Part shown: positions 52,718 to 61,316 of the stretch, one piece after another
How positions within the stretch are numbered: position 1 is the first letter of the stretch
Layout: every line of letters starts with the position of its first letter
DNA from: JABMNT01 sp048262255
GTDB taxonomy: Bacteria; Pseudomonadota; Alphaproteobacteria; Rhodospirillales; Casp-alpha2
DNA length: 64,000 nt
Assembly: GCA_048262255.1 (NCBI GenBank)
Contig: JBLXFH010000001.1
Span: forward strand, 1,364,001-1,428,000
Reading direction: 5' to 3'
The notes under the pieces: generated by a model
Seen by the model: only the letters and a program-made list of their open reading frames with translations
Database searches by the model: none
Told to the model about the DNA's origin: nothing
Made by a program: the position numbers and the translations under genes

Positions 52718-53542
52718 ATGCGTGTCAGATTTTTCATAATCCCGACCCCATGTCTGGCCTTGCTGGCAGCGATCGTCATGCTTGGTCCGGGGTGCGCAAA
52801 CATGCCTGACCCGGCGGACCGGGAAGCCGTACTGGAATATATGCAGGTGAAAGACCCCATTGAGCCTCTGAACCGGCAAATTTTTGCCGTTAATCAAGGC
52901 CTCGATAATACGATCTTCAAGCCGGCTGCCGAGGTTTACCGGGCGGCCGTTCCGGAGACGGCCCGCCAAGGTGTCCATAATTTTATGCGTAATCTGCGAA
53001 CACCACTTGTTTTGCTGAATGATCTTCTGCAGGGCGATATAGATCGCGCCGTGATTACGTTTTCTCGGTTCATGGTCAATTCGACTGCCGGTATCCTGGG
53101 TCTTGCTGATGTGGCTGCGGAACTGGGTGTGGTTGGCCATAACGAAGATTTTGGTCAGACCCTGGCGATCTGGGGGGTGCCGTCAGGGCCTTATCTGATG
53201 TTACCCGTCCTTGGCCCATCTAGCCCGCGTGATACGGTTGGTCTGGTGATGGATGTTTTGACATCCCCTCTGAATGCGTGGGCGACAAACAGCGGTCATT
53301 CCGAGTTGGTCTGGAGCCGGGTCGGGGTGGAGGCCCTGGACCAGAGAACCATGAACATTGACATACTTGATGACGTGGAGAAGTCCTCTCTTGATTTCTA
53401 CGCGGCAATCCGTAGCTTGTACCGGCAACGTCGGGCTTACGAGATCTCCAATGAAAAGGAATCCGTGCTGTCACAGGGATTGGGGGTAGTGACATATCCC
53501 GATATTCCCGACTATGATGACGCAAATAGATCGCGGAGATAG
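52718..53542 (+). CDS. mlaA: MlaA family lipoprotein
   Basis: A 274-residue protein with a signal peptide ending in a lipobox (LGPGC, Cys27). The mature part has the VacJ/MlaA signatures DPIEPLNRQIFAVNQ, FMRNLRTPLVLLNDLLQG and LAIWGVPSGPYLMLPVLGPS. MlaA sits in the outer membrane and removes misplaced phospholipid from the outer leaflet, passing it to MlaC. No strong ribosome site is seen. MlaC follows five bases later; the mlaFED transporter is not in the window. Confidence 0.93.
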   Translation: MRVRFFIIPTPCLALLAAIVMLGPGCANMPDPADREAVLEYMQVKDPIEPLNRQIFAVNQGLDNTIFKPAAEVYRAAVPETARQGVHNFMRNLRTPLVLLNDLLQGDIDRAVITFSRFMVNSTAGILGLADVAAELGVVGHNEDFGQTLAIWGVPSGPYLMLPVLGPSSPRDTVGLVMDVLTSPLNAWATNSGHSELVWSRVGVEALDQRTMNIDILDDVEKSSLDFYAAIRSLYRQRRAYEISNEKESVLSQGLGVVTYPDIPDYDDANRSRR

Positions 53543-53547
53543 GTAAG

Positions 53548-54183
53548 ATGAATTTACGGCACGGTTGTGTTGCGGCTCTGGTGGGTATTGTCATGTTGGT
53601 TGTTTCCACCAACTCCGTTCGGGCTGAAGGCTTGGAGGAAGGATCGCGGCAGTTCATCCAGGCCATGGCGAATCAGGCCATCCAGTCCCTGACGGCGCAG
53701 GATATTCCCCGCTCGGAGCGCATTGCGCGGTTTCGTGTTCTGTTTAATGACAAATTTGCCGTGCAGGCCATCGGCAAGTTTGTCCTGGGTAGGCATTGGC
53801 GTAACGCCAGCGATGATGAGAAAACCGAATATCTGGTTCTGTTTGAGGATTTGATGGTCAATTCCTACGTGGACCGTTTCGGCAGCTATGCGGGCGAATC
53901 TCTGGACATCAAAAACGCCCGCCTGGAAAACCAGACGACGACCACCGTGTTTTCCGAAATTAAACGCCCGGGCAACGCCCAGCCTATTCATGTTGATTGG
54001 CGGGTCGGCAGCAACGGTGAGTTTTACAAGATTCTGGATGTCGTGGTAGAGGGAACGTCCATGAGTAGTACCCTGAGGTCTGATTTTGGCTCGATTGTGC
54101 GCCAGAAAGACGGCAAGGTCTCCGGGCTCATTGAAGAATTACGGAAAAAAACCGCCTCACTTAAGTCAGAATCCAGTAATTAG
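53548..54183 (+). CDS. mlaC: MlaC-like phospholipid-binding protein
   Basis: A 211-residue periplasmic protein. The signal peptide ends about residue 26 (SVRAEG). The Ttg2D/MlaC domain shows FVLGRHWRNASDDEK and GEFYKILDVVVEGTSM, typical for the shuttle that carries a phospholipid between the MlaA complex and MlaFEDB. GGTAAG precedes the ATG. It is coupled to mlaA. Confidence 0.92.
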   Translation: MNLRHGCVAALVGIVMLVVSTNSVRAEGLEEGSRQFIQAMANQAIQSLTAQDIPRSERIARFRVLFNDKFAVQAIGKFVLGRHWRNASDDEKTEYLVLFEDLMVNSYVDRFGSYAGESLDIKNARLENQTTTTVFSEIKRPGNAQPIHVDWRVGSNGEFYKILDVVVEGTSMSSTLRSDFGSIVRQKDGKVSGLIEELRKKTASLKSESSN

Positions 54184-54347
54184 GAATTACGCCTACACAT
54201 TAGATATTAAACTCACTACCTATTTCCAAGGTCCAAAAGTTTGTATGAAAGGTCGGTTTCCACAGAGTGGTTTCTCTGTTAGCGTTGTTATCGTATGCAG
54301 GTTAAACGTAAAATCTGGAACTGGCCCCTGATGGAACGAGGTGCGTA

Positions 54348-55247
54348 TTGGAATCTGACCAAGAGCTCACACAGAAAATTCTGATTGTCGATGACGAAAG
54401 TCTCATCCGCAAGATGATGTGCGCCTTGTTAAAAGAGTTTGGAGAGATTGAGTTGGCCTCATCCGGTGCGGAAGCGCTCCAGATGGCCCAAGAAGACAAC
54501 CCCGATTTGATCATTCTCGACGTTCAGATGCCGGATATGGATGGCTATGAAGTTTGTACGCGCCTCAAGGAGAATGAAAAAACCGCACATATTCCGGTCG
54601 TGTTTCTGACGGCCAACAGTTCCAATGAAGATGAAGAACGCGGTTTGATTATTGGTGCCGTGGATTTCATTCGAAAACCGATCTCGGCGCAAATTGTCTG
54701 TACGCGGGTCGCCAATATCCTGAACCTGCAGGCCGCCACCCGCAAACTGGAATTGCTGGCCTCAACAGACTCCCTGACCGGTGCCTTCAACCGTCGCCAG
54801 TTCATCGAATTGGGCAATAATGAGCTTTTGCGCAGCAAACGCTATGAACATCCTTTTACGGTTTTGATGCTGGATATCGACCATTTCAAAGCGGTCAACG
54901 ATACCCACGGTCACGGCATTGGCGATGAAGCGTTGAAAACGACAGTCCGGGTCATACAGGACAATCTGCGGGGTGAGGATACCCTAGGCCGTCTGGGCGG
55001 TGAGGAATTTGCCGTTTTATTGCCGGAAACCGCCATTGGCAGCGCCACCTTGCTGGCCGAACGGATACGCAAGGCGATCGGTAAAATTGTCATCAAGACG
55101 CCGCTTCAGCCGTTGAAATTCACCATGAGCATCGGCCTCGCCGAAGGCGAGAACACCGATAAAAGCATTGAAGACGTACTCAAGCGCGCCGATTACCGCC
55201 TCTACCAGGCCAAAAAACAGGGCCGAAACCAAGTGGTTTCAGAATAA
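54348..55247 (+). CDS. PleD-type response regulator with GGDEF domain
   Basis: A 299-residue protein. The receiver domain (residues about 10-125) has IVDDE, the acceptor Asp in LIILDVQMPDMDG and Lys in RKPISAQ. The GGDEF domain (about 135-295) has LMLDIDHFKAVND, RLGGEEFAVLLPE and an intact inhibitory site RGED, so it should make c-di-GMP when phosphorylated and be product-inhibited. Start is TTG 54348 with GAGG six bases upstream; no in-frame ATG fits better. Only one receiver domain precedes GGDEF, unlike Caulobacter PleD with two. Confidence 0.9.
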   Translation: MESDQELTQKILIVDDESLIRKMMCALLKEFGEIELASSGAEALQMAQEDNPDLIILDVQMPDMDGYEVCTRLKENEKTAHIPVVFLTANSSNEDEERGLIIGAVDFIRKPISAQIVCTRVANILNLQAATRKLELLASTDSLTGAFNRRQFIELGNNELLRSKRYEHPFTVLMLDIDHFKAVNDTHGHGIGDEALKTTVRVIQDNLRGEDTLGRLGGEEFAVLLPETAIGSATLLAERIRKAIGKIVIKTPLQPLKFTMSIGLAEGENTDKSIEDVLKRADYRLYQAKKQGRNQVVSE

Positions 55248-55289
55248 ACCCGACCTGCACAAATTTACAGAAGCTCGCGCTTCGTCTCC

Positions 55290-56969
55290 TTACCGGCTTA
55301 GCGGCTTGTACTTGATCCGGTGCGGCTCCGTTGCGTCGTCGCCGAGGCGGCGGCGTTTGTCGGCTTCGTAGTCTTCGTAGTTGCCTTCGAACCAGACCAC
55401 CTGACTGTCACCTTCAAAGGCGATGATGTGGGTCGCCAGACGGTCAAGGAACCAGCGGTCGTGGCTGATGACAATGGCGCAACCGGCATAGTTGGCAATG
55501 CCTTCTTCCAAAGCGCGCAGGGTTTCCACGTCAAGATCGTTGGTCGGTTCATCGAGTAGCAACACGTTCGCCTGCGATTTCAGCATTTTCGCCAGATGTA
55601 CACGGTTGCGTTCCCCACCGGAAAGCTGGCCGACGCGCTTTTGCTGGTCGGTGCCTTTGAAATTGAACTGTGAGACATAGGCACGGCTCTGGATGGTCCG
55701 CTTGCCGAGATCAATCTCGTCCTGACCTTCGGAAATTTCTTCCCAGACGGTCTTGTTGGCATCCAGCGTATCGCGAGACTGGTCGACGTAGCCTAATTTC
55801 ACGGTTTCACCGATGCGGATTTCGCCCTGGTCCGGTTTTTCCTGTCCGGTGATCATGCGGAACAGGGTTGTTTTACCGGCCCCGTTGGGACCGATCACGC
55901 CAACAATGGCGCCCGGCGGCAACAGAAAGCTCAAGTCCTGAACCAGATTTTTGTCATCATAGGCTTTCTGGATATGGCTGGCTTCAATGACCAGATTGCC
56001 CAAACGGGTGGCGATGGGGATGACAATCTGTGCGGTGCCGGAAGCGGCTTCTTCCGATTGACGAACCAGATCATCATAGGCGGTGATCCGGGCCTTCGAT
56101 TTGGCCTGACGGGCGCGCGGTGATTGGCGGACCCATTCCAGTTCACTCTTGATGACGCGTTGGCGCGCTGTTTCTTCGCGCTCTTCCTGGGCCAGTCGTT
56201 TCAGTTTCTGCTCCATCCATGAAGAATAGTTGCCTTCATAGGGGATACCGCGACCGCGGTCGATTTCCAGAATCCAGCTGGTCACGTTGTCGAGGAAGTA
56301 ACGGTCGTGGGTGACCATCAGGACGGTGCCGGCATAATCGCGCAAATGGCGTTCCAGCCAGGCCACGGATTCCGCGTCCAGATGGTTGGTCGGTTCATCA
56401 AGCAGCAGGACTTCCGGCTTTTGCAGCAGCAACCGGCACAGTGCCACCCGGCGACGCTCGCCACCGGAAAGTTTGGTCACCGAGGCATCACCCGGCGGGC
56501 AGCGCAACGCATCCATGGCGATCTCGACCGTACGGTCCAGTTCCCAGCCATCGACGGCGTCGATTTTCTCCTGCAATTCGCCCTGTTCTTCCATGAGCGC
56601 GTTCATCTCATCGTCTTCCATAGGCTCGGCGAACTTGTTGGAAATCTCGTTGAAGCGATCCATCAGGTCCTTGATTTCACCAAGGCCTTCGACAACGTTT
56701 TCGTGAACCGTCTTTTCCGGGTCGAGCTCGGGCTCCTGTTCCAGATAACCCACATTGACGCCTTCTGCCGCCCAGGCTTCACCGCCGAACTCCTTGTCCT
56801 TGCCGGCCATGATTTTGAGCAGGGTCGATTTACCCGCGCCGTTAACGCCAAGCACGCCGATTTTTACGTCTGGCAGGAAGGACAGGGTAATGCCCTTGAA
56901 GATTTCACGTCCGCCCGGAAAGGCCTTGGTCAGATCTTTCATAACATAGGAATATTGGTAACTGGCCAT
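55290..56969 (-). CDS. ettA: energy-dependent translational throttle protein EttA
   Basis: A 559-residue ABC-F ATPase with two nucleotide-binding domains: Walker A GVNGAGKST and GPNGAGKTT, signatures LSGGERRRVALCRLL and LSGGERNRVHLAKML, Walker B LLLDEPTNHLD and LLLDEPTNDLD. The linker contains the EttA-type P-site tRNA interaction region. EttA binds the ribosomal E site and couples translation to the ATP level. Length is normal; no transmembrane part, as expected. Confidence 0.96.
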   Translation of the reverse strand: MASYQYSYVMKDLTKAFPGGREIFKGITLSFLPDVKIGVLGVNGAGKSTLLKIMAGKDKEFGGEAWAAEGVNVGYLEQEPELDPEKTVHENVVEGLGEIKDLMDRFNEISNKFAEPMEDDEMNALMEEQGELQEKIDAVDGWELDRTVEIAMDALRCPPGDASVTKLSGGERRRVALCRLLLQKPEVLLLDEPTNHLDAESVAWLERHLRDYAGTVLMVTHDRYFLDNVTSWILEIDRGRGIPYEGNYSSWMEQKLKRLAQEEREETARQRVIKSELEWVRQSPRARQAKSKARITAYDDLVRQSEEAASGTAQIVIPIATRLGNLVIEASHIQKAYDDKNLVQDLSFLLPPGAIVGVIGPNGAGKTTLFRMITGQEKPDQGEIRIGETVKLGYVDQSRDTLDANKTVWEEISEGQDEIDLGKRTIQSRAYVSQFNFKGTDQQKRVGQLSGGERNRVHLAKMLKSQANVLLLDEPTNDLDVETLRALEEGIANYAGCAIVISHDRWFLDRLATHIIAFEGDSQVVWFEGNYEDYEADKRRRLGDDATEPHRIKYKPLSR

Positions 56970-57164
56970 GGGGTGCTCCGATGTGAACGAGGGTTGTCTA
57001 ATGAAGAGATACGTATGTCTATGCAGAGCGTCTTTTAGCGAAAACGCCGGGGCGGGGCAATACAGGGCTTTGATTTACGTCAGTGCAAATAAAGACCACG
57101 TTTATGCTATGGTTGGTGGCGCAAATGATGGCAGTGGGGGAACGGGCTCTTGATCGGTGTTAAT

Positions 57165-58043
57165 ATGATAAACCAGATGCCCTTACGGCGCTTGACGGCG
57201 TGGCTGTTTGCGGCCCTTTGCCTGGGTTTTTCAGGGATTATAGGGCTTGGTTACGGGCTTGACTGGCCGGGTTGGCTGACCGGGCTTCTGGGATTGGTGC
57301 TGATGCTTGGGGGCTGGGGCATATATGACCAGTTGCTGCGCCTGCGCCTCGAAAACCGAAAATCATTGCCCGCCCGCCCGGAATTTTATGATTTCGGGCT
57401 GCTCAATCAGCCCATGCATGTGGGTGAGTTGGGCGGGCGTCCGCTCAGGTCTCTAGAGTTTGTGGTGTTTGATACGGAAACTACCGGCCTCAGGCCGTCC
57501 GCCGGTGATGAAGTCATTTCTATCGCCGGGGTGCGCATTCGCGAAGGTCGGGTTGCAACATCGGAAACCTTCTCACGGCTGGTCGATCCGGGCATGCCCA
57601 TTCCCAAGGCCTCAATCCGGTTTCATGGCATAACGGATCAAATGGTTGAAGGAGAGGAGAGTATCACGGACGTATTGCCGTCGTTTCACGCTTTTGTTGA
57701 TAACGCCATTCTGGTTGCTCACAATGCGGCGTTTGATATGAAGTTTCTGAAACTGAAAGAACAGACCAGCGGTGTTATTTTTGATCAGTTGGTCCTGGAT
57801 TCCCTCCTTCTGTCGGTCTTTCTTGACCATGACAGCCATAATCATACGCTGGATGCCATTGCCGAGCGTCTGGGCGTTACCGTCGAGGGGCGGCATACGG
57901 CATTGGGGGATTCTCTGGTAACGGCGGCGGTTTTTGTGCGCATGCTTGATATGCTGGAAGCCCGCGGCATCACCACCTTGCGTCAGGCCATTGATGCGTC
58001 CAACAGCGTTGCCCATATACGGAAAATGCAGGAACAGTTTTAG
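57165..58043 (+). CDS. membrane-anchored DnaQ-like 3'-5' exonuclease
   Basis: About 292 residues. Two hydrophobic helices near the N-terminus (about residues 10-55) should anchor it in the membrane. The exonuclease domain (about 95-275) has Exo I VVFDTETTGL, Exo II LVAHNAAFDMKFL, and the Exo III region HTALGDSLVTA (His and Asp), so DEDDh catalysis is intact. Such membrane-tethered exonucleases often accompany CBS-DUF294 and sodium:solute symporter genes, as here. TTG 57150 with GGGGG upstream, or ATG 57177, are alternative starts. A dihaem peroxidase gene follows after eight bases. Confidence 0.85.
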   Translation: MINQMPLRRLTAWLFAALCLGFSGIIGLGYGLDWPGWLTGLLGLVLMLGGWGIYDQLLRLRLENRKSLPARPEFYDFGLLNQPMHVGELGGRPLRSLEFVVFDTETTGLRPSAGDEVISIAGVRIREGRVATSETFSRLVDPGMPIPKASIRFHGITDQMVEGEESITDVLPSFHAFVDNAILVAHNAAFDMKFLKLKEQTSGVIFDQLVLDSLLLSVFLDHDSHNHTLDAIAERLGVTVEGRHTALGDSLVTAAVFVRMLDMLEARGITTLRQAIDASNSVAHIRKMQEQF

Positions 58044-58051
58044 GGTATGGC

Positions 58052-59041
58052 ATGCGGAGAGGTGCAGATGTGGTGAGTTTTGCGCAGTTTGGCGCAATCA
58101 TTGCCGTTTGCGCCTTTTTCACTGGGCCCGTCCTGGCGATGGATATAGACCTTTCCGTCTATCGCAGGCCCGCCGCTGCGCCGTCTCCGCTTTTCAACCC
58201 GCCGTCTCCGCAAAAGATCGCCCTGGGTGAAAGCCTGTTTTTCGAGCGTCATTTATCAGGCGGTAATTCAATTTCCTGTGCAGTCTGTCATCAGCCAGAT
58301 TATGCATTCGCCGACCACCGCCGGTTCAGCCGGGGAGAGACCGGCACGCCGCGCCCGCGCCATACGCCTTCCCTGCAGGATGTGGGCTGGAACCGGCTGT
58401 TTGCCCGCGATGGACGGGTGGAAACGCTTGAGGGGTTCGTTCTTGGCCCCATCGGTCATCCACAAGAAATGAACCAGAATCTGGACCAACTGCCTCAGGA
58501 ACTAGCGGCCCTCGGCGACTATAAAGAGCGCTTCGCCCGGGCATTTGGCGGGGCCACCATTTCTCTTGATGCCATTGCACAAAGCCTTGCCGCCTATGTG
58601 CGGACCATCGCGTCTGGCACGTCGGCTTTTGATTTGTGGGTGGCCGGTGATGCGGAAGCGCTCAGCACCCAAGCGCGCGCCGGATTTGCGCTGTTTACCG
58701 GCAAAGCGGGCTGCGCGCAGTGTCATTCAGGTTGGCGGTTTACAGACCAAAATTTCCATGATGTCGGCCTGAAAACGGTGGACCGGGGACGGGCCCAATT
58801 TGAGCCGAATTCTGTTTTTGCACAATTTGCATTTAAAACGCCCTCCCTGAGAAACGTCGCTGTGCGCGCACCTTATATGCACAATGGAGCCTTGGGTTCC
58901 CTGATGCAGGTGATCGACCACTATCAATCGGGCGGCCACAAACGCCCTTCCCGGGCACCTCAAATGCAGCCGCTTGATCTTAGTGTTCAAGAGAAGTTGA
59001 ACTTAGTTGTGTTTCTTGAAAGCTTGACGGATGTTAAATGA
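58052..59041 (+). CDS. MauG/CcpA-family dihaem cytochrome c peroxidase
   Basis: A 329-residue exported protein. A signal peptide (ending about residue 30) leads to two c-type haem sites, SCAVCHQPD and GCAQCHSGW, each CxxCH. The sequence ATSPYMH-like region here reads RAPYMHNGALGSLMQV, typical for the family. Members reduce peroxide or, like MauG, modify a partner protein. It acts in the periplasm. ATG 58052 and GTG 58070 both have a fair ribosome site; homology does not choose between them. It sits in the exonuclease-TPR-cyclase run. Confidence 0.87.
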   Translation: MRRGADVVSFAQFGAIIAVCAFFTGPVLAMDIDLSVYRRPAAAPSPLFNPPSPQKIALGESLFFERHLSGGNSISCAVCHQPDYAFADHRRFSRGETGTPRPRHTPSLQDVGWNRLFARDGRVETLEGFVLGPIGHPQEMNQNLDQLPQELAALGDYKERFARAFGGATISLDAIAQSLAAYVRTIASGTSAFDLWVAGDAEALSTQARAGFALFTGKAGCAQCHSGWRFTDQNFHDVGLKTVDRGRAQFEPNSVFAQFAFKTPSLRNVAVRAPYMHNGALGSLMQVIDHYQSGGHKRPSRAPQMQPLDLSVQEKLNLVVFLESLTDVK

Positions 59042-59097
59042 ACGGATGACATCTTTTATATGCCAGCCAATGGCTGAATAACCAAAATGGAACGATC

Positions 59098-59571
59098 ATG
59101 AAAAAACAACCTGTTTCCCTTTTTGCGATGCTGGTCTTTGTCTTGTGTGTGGCGATTGGCCCCCTTCGCGTGCATGCGGCGATGACGACGGGCGGCGACA
59201 TGATTGTCGTTGCGGAATATGTGGAAGCGGAACAAATCATTGCCGGCGGCAATTTTGAGGCGGCGATACCTCTGTTGAATGAAGCGATCCGTAAGTTTCC
59301 AACCCATGCCAGTGCCTGGAATTTGCTTGGGTTTGCGAACCGCCGTCTTGGGCGTTTTGATGAAGCAGAAAAATTTTATGAAGCGGCCCTGACCATCAAC
59401 CCGAATCATACGGGAGCCCTGAACTATATGGGGCAATTGTTTTTGCAGACCGGTCGTCCGGACAAGGCAAAGGAAATGCTGACCCGGTTGGAAGCGGCCT
59501 GTGTGGATGGTTGCAGGGACCTGGATCATCTGAAGGAAGCCGTTGCGACGGGGGTCGCCGGAAACTACTGA
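59098..59571 (+). CDS. exported TPR-repeat protein
   Basis: A 157-residue periplasmic protein. A signal peptide (about residues 1-28, ending VHA) precedes two TPR-like repeats (FEAAIPLLNEAIRKFP, then SAWNLLGFANRRLGRFDEAEKF written in parts: SAWNLLGFANRR, LGRFDEAEKF, and TGALNYMGQLFLQTGRPDKA). Two cysteines (ACVDGC) near the end could form a disulfide. TPRs bind partner proteins; here the neighbouring peroxidase or cyclase is a natural guess. 57 bases after the peroxidase, 47 before the cyclase. Confidence 0.78.
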   Translation: MKKQPVSLFAMLVFVLCVAIGPLRVHAAMTTGGDMIVVAEYVEAEQIIAGGNFEAAIPLLNEAIRKFPTHASAWNLLGFANRRLGRFDEAEKFYEAALTINPNHTGALNYMGQLFLQTGRPDKAKEMLTRLEAACVDGCRDLDHLKEAVATGVAGNY

Positions 59572-59618
59572 GTTTCGAAAAGATTGGGGGAATTGGATTT
59601 GAACGCAGGTAAAATCCC

Positions 59619-61316
59619 TTGCGCATAAGTCGGCGCGGAATTCATCTGACGGCCGGGCTGACAATGTTCACTTACGTTGTTTGCCATTTACTCAATCACG
59701 CCTTTGCCGTTGTCTCTATTGAAGCGGCAAACGATGCGCGGGTCTATTTTGTTTCGCCATGGACCAACCCGCTCGGTACCCTTGTCCTGACCACGGCGGC
59801 GCTCACCCATATATCCCTCGCCCTGTGGACTACCTACATACGGCGCAGCTTGCGCATGCCTGCGTGGCAATGGACGCAACTCGTCCTTGGCCTGTCCATT
59901 CCGTTGTTGTTGGTCGAGCATGCCCTGGCGACGGGCGGCGGCATTCTGCGAACAGGGCTTGTCCCCAACTATGAATACGTGCTGGCTGTATTCTGGCATT
60001 TCGCACCCTACAAAGGCTGGTTTCAGGTTTTGCTGTTAATCGTTGCCTGGTCTCACGCGACCATTGGCATTCATCATTGGTTAAAGGTGAAACCCTGGTA
60101 CCAGAGATGGCAATTACATCTTTATGGGGTGGCCCTGATCATCCCAGTCATGGCGACCATGGGGTACATCTCCGGCGGTTATGAAGTGCTGGAAAAGCTC
60201 AAAAACCCCTTGTGGCTGATCCAGATGCTCAGGGATATCCGCTATCCGGGCCCCGAATTTGACCAGCAGACGGAAACCCTACGGGATTATTGGATGATCG
60301 GTTATGTGGGGCTTGTTGGGCTGGTTTTTGCGGCGCGTCGCATACGTATTTATCTGGCCTCGCGCCAAAAAGGCATTCGCGTCACATACCCGAGCGGGCG
60401 CCGGGTTCTGGTTCCGGCGGGATCAACGCTGCTGGAAACCAGCCGCTCGGGCGGCATTCCCCATGCATCAGTCTGTGGCGGTCGGGGGCGCTGTTCGACC
60501 TGTCGGGTGCTCATTCTGGACAGTGAAGAAAATGCGCTGGATGCGCCGGAGGCGCTTGAAAAAAAGGTGTTGGATAAGCTTGATTTACCAACAAACGTCC
60601 GTCTTGCCTGTCAGGTACAGCCGAAGGGAGACGTCACTTGCGAGCCTTTATTGCCGGCCGATGTCTCGGCTAAAGAAGCCCTGACCCCGGACCGTTACAT
60701 GCATGGGAGGGAAATTGATATCGCCGTCATGTTTGCGGATTTGCGGGGGTTTACAAAATTGTCCGAGAGCAAACTGCCGTTTGATGTGGTGTTTATGCTG
60801 AACCAGTATTTCCAGTCCATGGGGACGGCCATTGAAGGGGCGGGCGGTTATATCGATAAGTTTATCGGCGATGGGATCATGGCCTTGTTCGGGACGGGTG
60901 CGGAGCCTGGCCGTGGAGCGGATCAGGCGCTGGCGGCGGCGCGGGAAATGTCGGTGCGCCTCGAGAAAATGAACGAACAGCTGAAAAATGACCTGTCGGC
61001 ACCGCTCCGCCTCGGAATCGGCATTCATCACGGAACGGCGATTGTGGGTACCATGGGCCATGGTGCGGCCACTCAGGTGACGGCCATTGGCGATACCGTC
61101 AATACAGCGTCCCGGCTGGAAGCTCTGACCAAGGAACAGGCGGTGCAGCTTCTGGTTAGCGCCGCACTTGAGAACGCGACGACCATGGACCTGAAGGGGT
61201 TCGAACTGGTCGAGCTTGGCGTTCGGGGGCGCAGTCAGTCAATCAAGGCAAGGAAAATTGATTCCGCCAGCGATCTGCCAGACGATACCTCAAGTCCGTT
61301 GGTTAAGGGCGACTAA
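59619..61316 (+). CDS. cyaC: CyaC-like redox cyclase: haem-type membrane anchor, 2Fe-2S ferredoxin, class III cyclase
   Basis: A 565-residue protein. Residues about 8-245 form six membrane helices with histidines at 23, 27, 64, 101, 127, 146 and 152-153, resembling the dihaem-b anchor of succinate dehydrogenase. Residues about 252-345 are a ferredoxin with Cys286, Cys292, Cys295 and Cys331 (C-x5-C-x2-C pattern). Residues about 365-550 are a class III cyclase with metal Asp374 (FADLRGF) and Asp418 (FIGDGIM) and the adenine-type Lys in YIDKF. The order matches Sinorhizobium meliloti CyaC, where the quinone redox state controls cAMP synthesis. Start is TTG; an in-frame stop lies just upstream. 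Confidence 0.88.
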   Translation: MRISRRGIHLTAGLTMFTYVVCHLLNHAFAVVSIEAANDARVYFVSPWTNPLGTLVLTTAALTHISLALWTTYIRRSLRMPAWQWTQLVLGLSIPLLLVEHALATGGGILRTGLVPNYEYVLAVFWHFAPYKGWFQVLLLIVAWSHATIGIHHWLKVKPWYQRWQLHLYGVALIIPVMATMGYISGGYEVLEKLKNPLWLIQMLRDIRYPGPEFDQQTETLRDYWMIGYVGLVGLVFAARRIRIYLASRQKGIRVTYPSGRRVLVPAGSTLLETSRSGGIPHASVCGGRGRCSTCRVLILDSEENALDAPEALEKKVLDKLDLPTNVRLACQVQPKGDVTCEPLLPADVSAKEALTPDRYMHGREIDIAVMFADLRGFTKLSESKLPFDVVFMLNQYFQSMGTAIEGAGGYIDKFIGDGIMALFGTGAEPGRGADQALAAAREMSVRLEKMNEQLKNDLSAPLRLGIGIHHGTAIVGTMGHGAATQVTAIGDTVNTASRLEALTKEQAVQLLVSAALENATTMDLKGFELVELGVRGRSQSIKARKIDSASDLPDDTSSPLVKGD

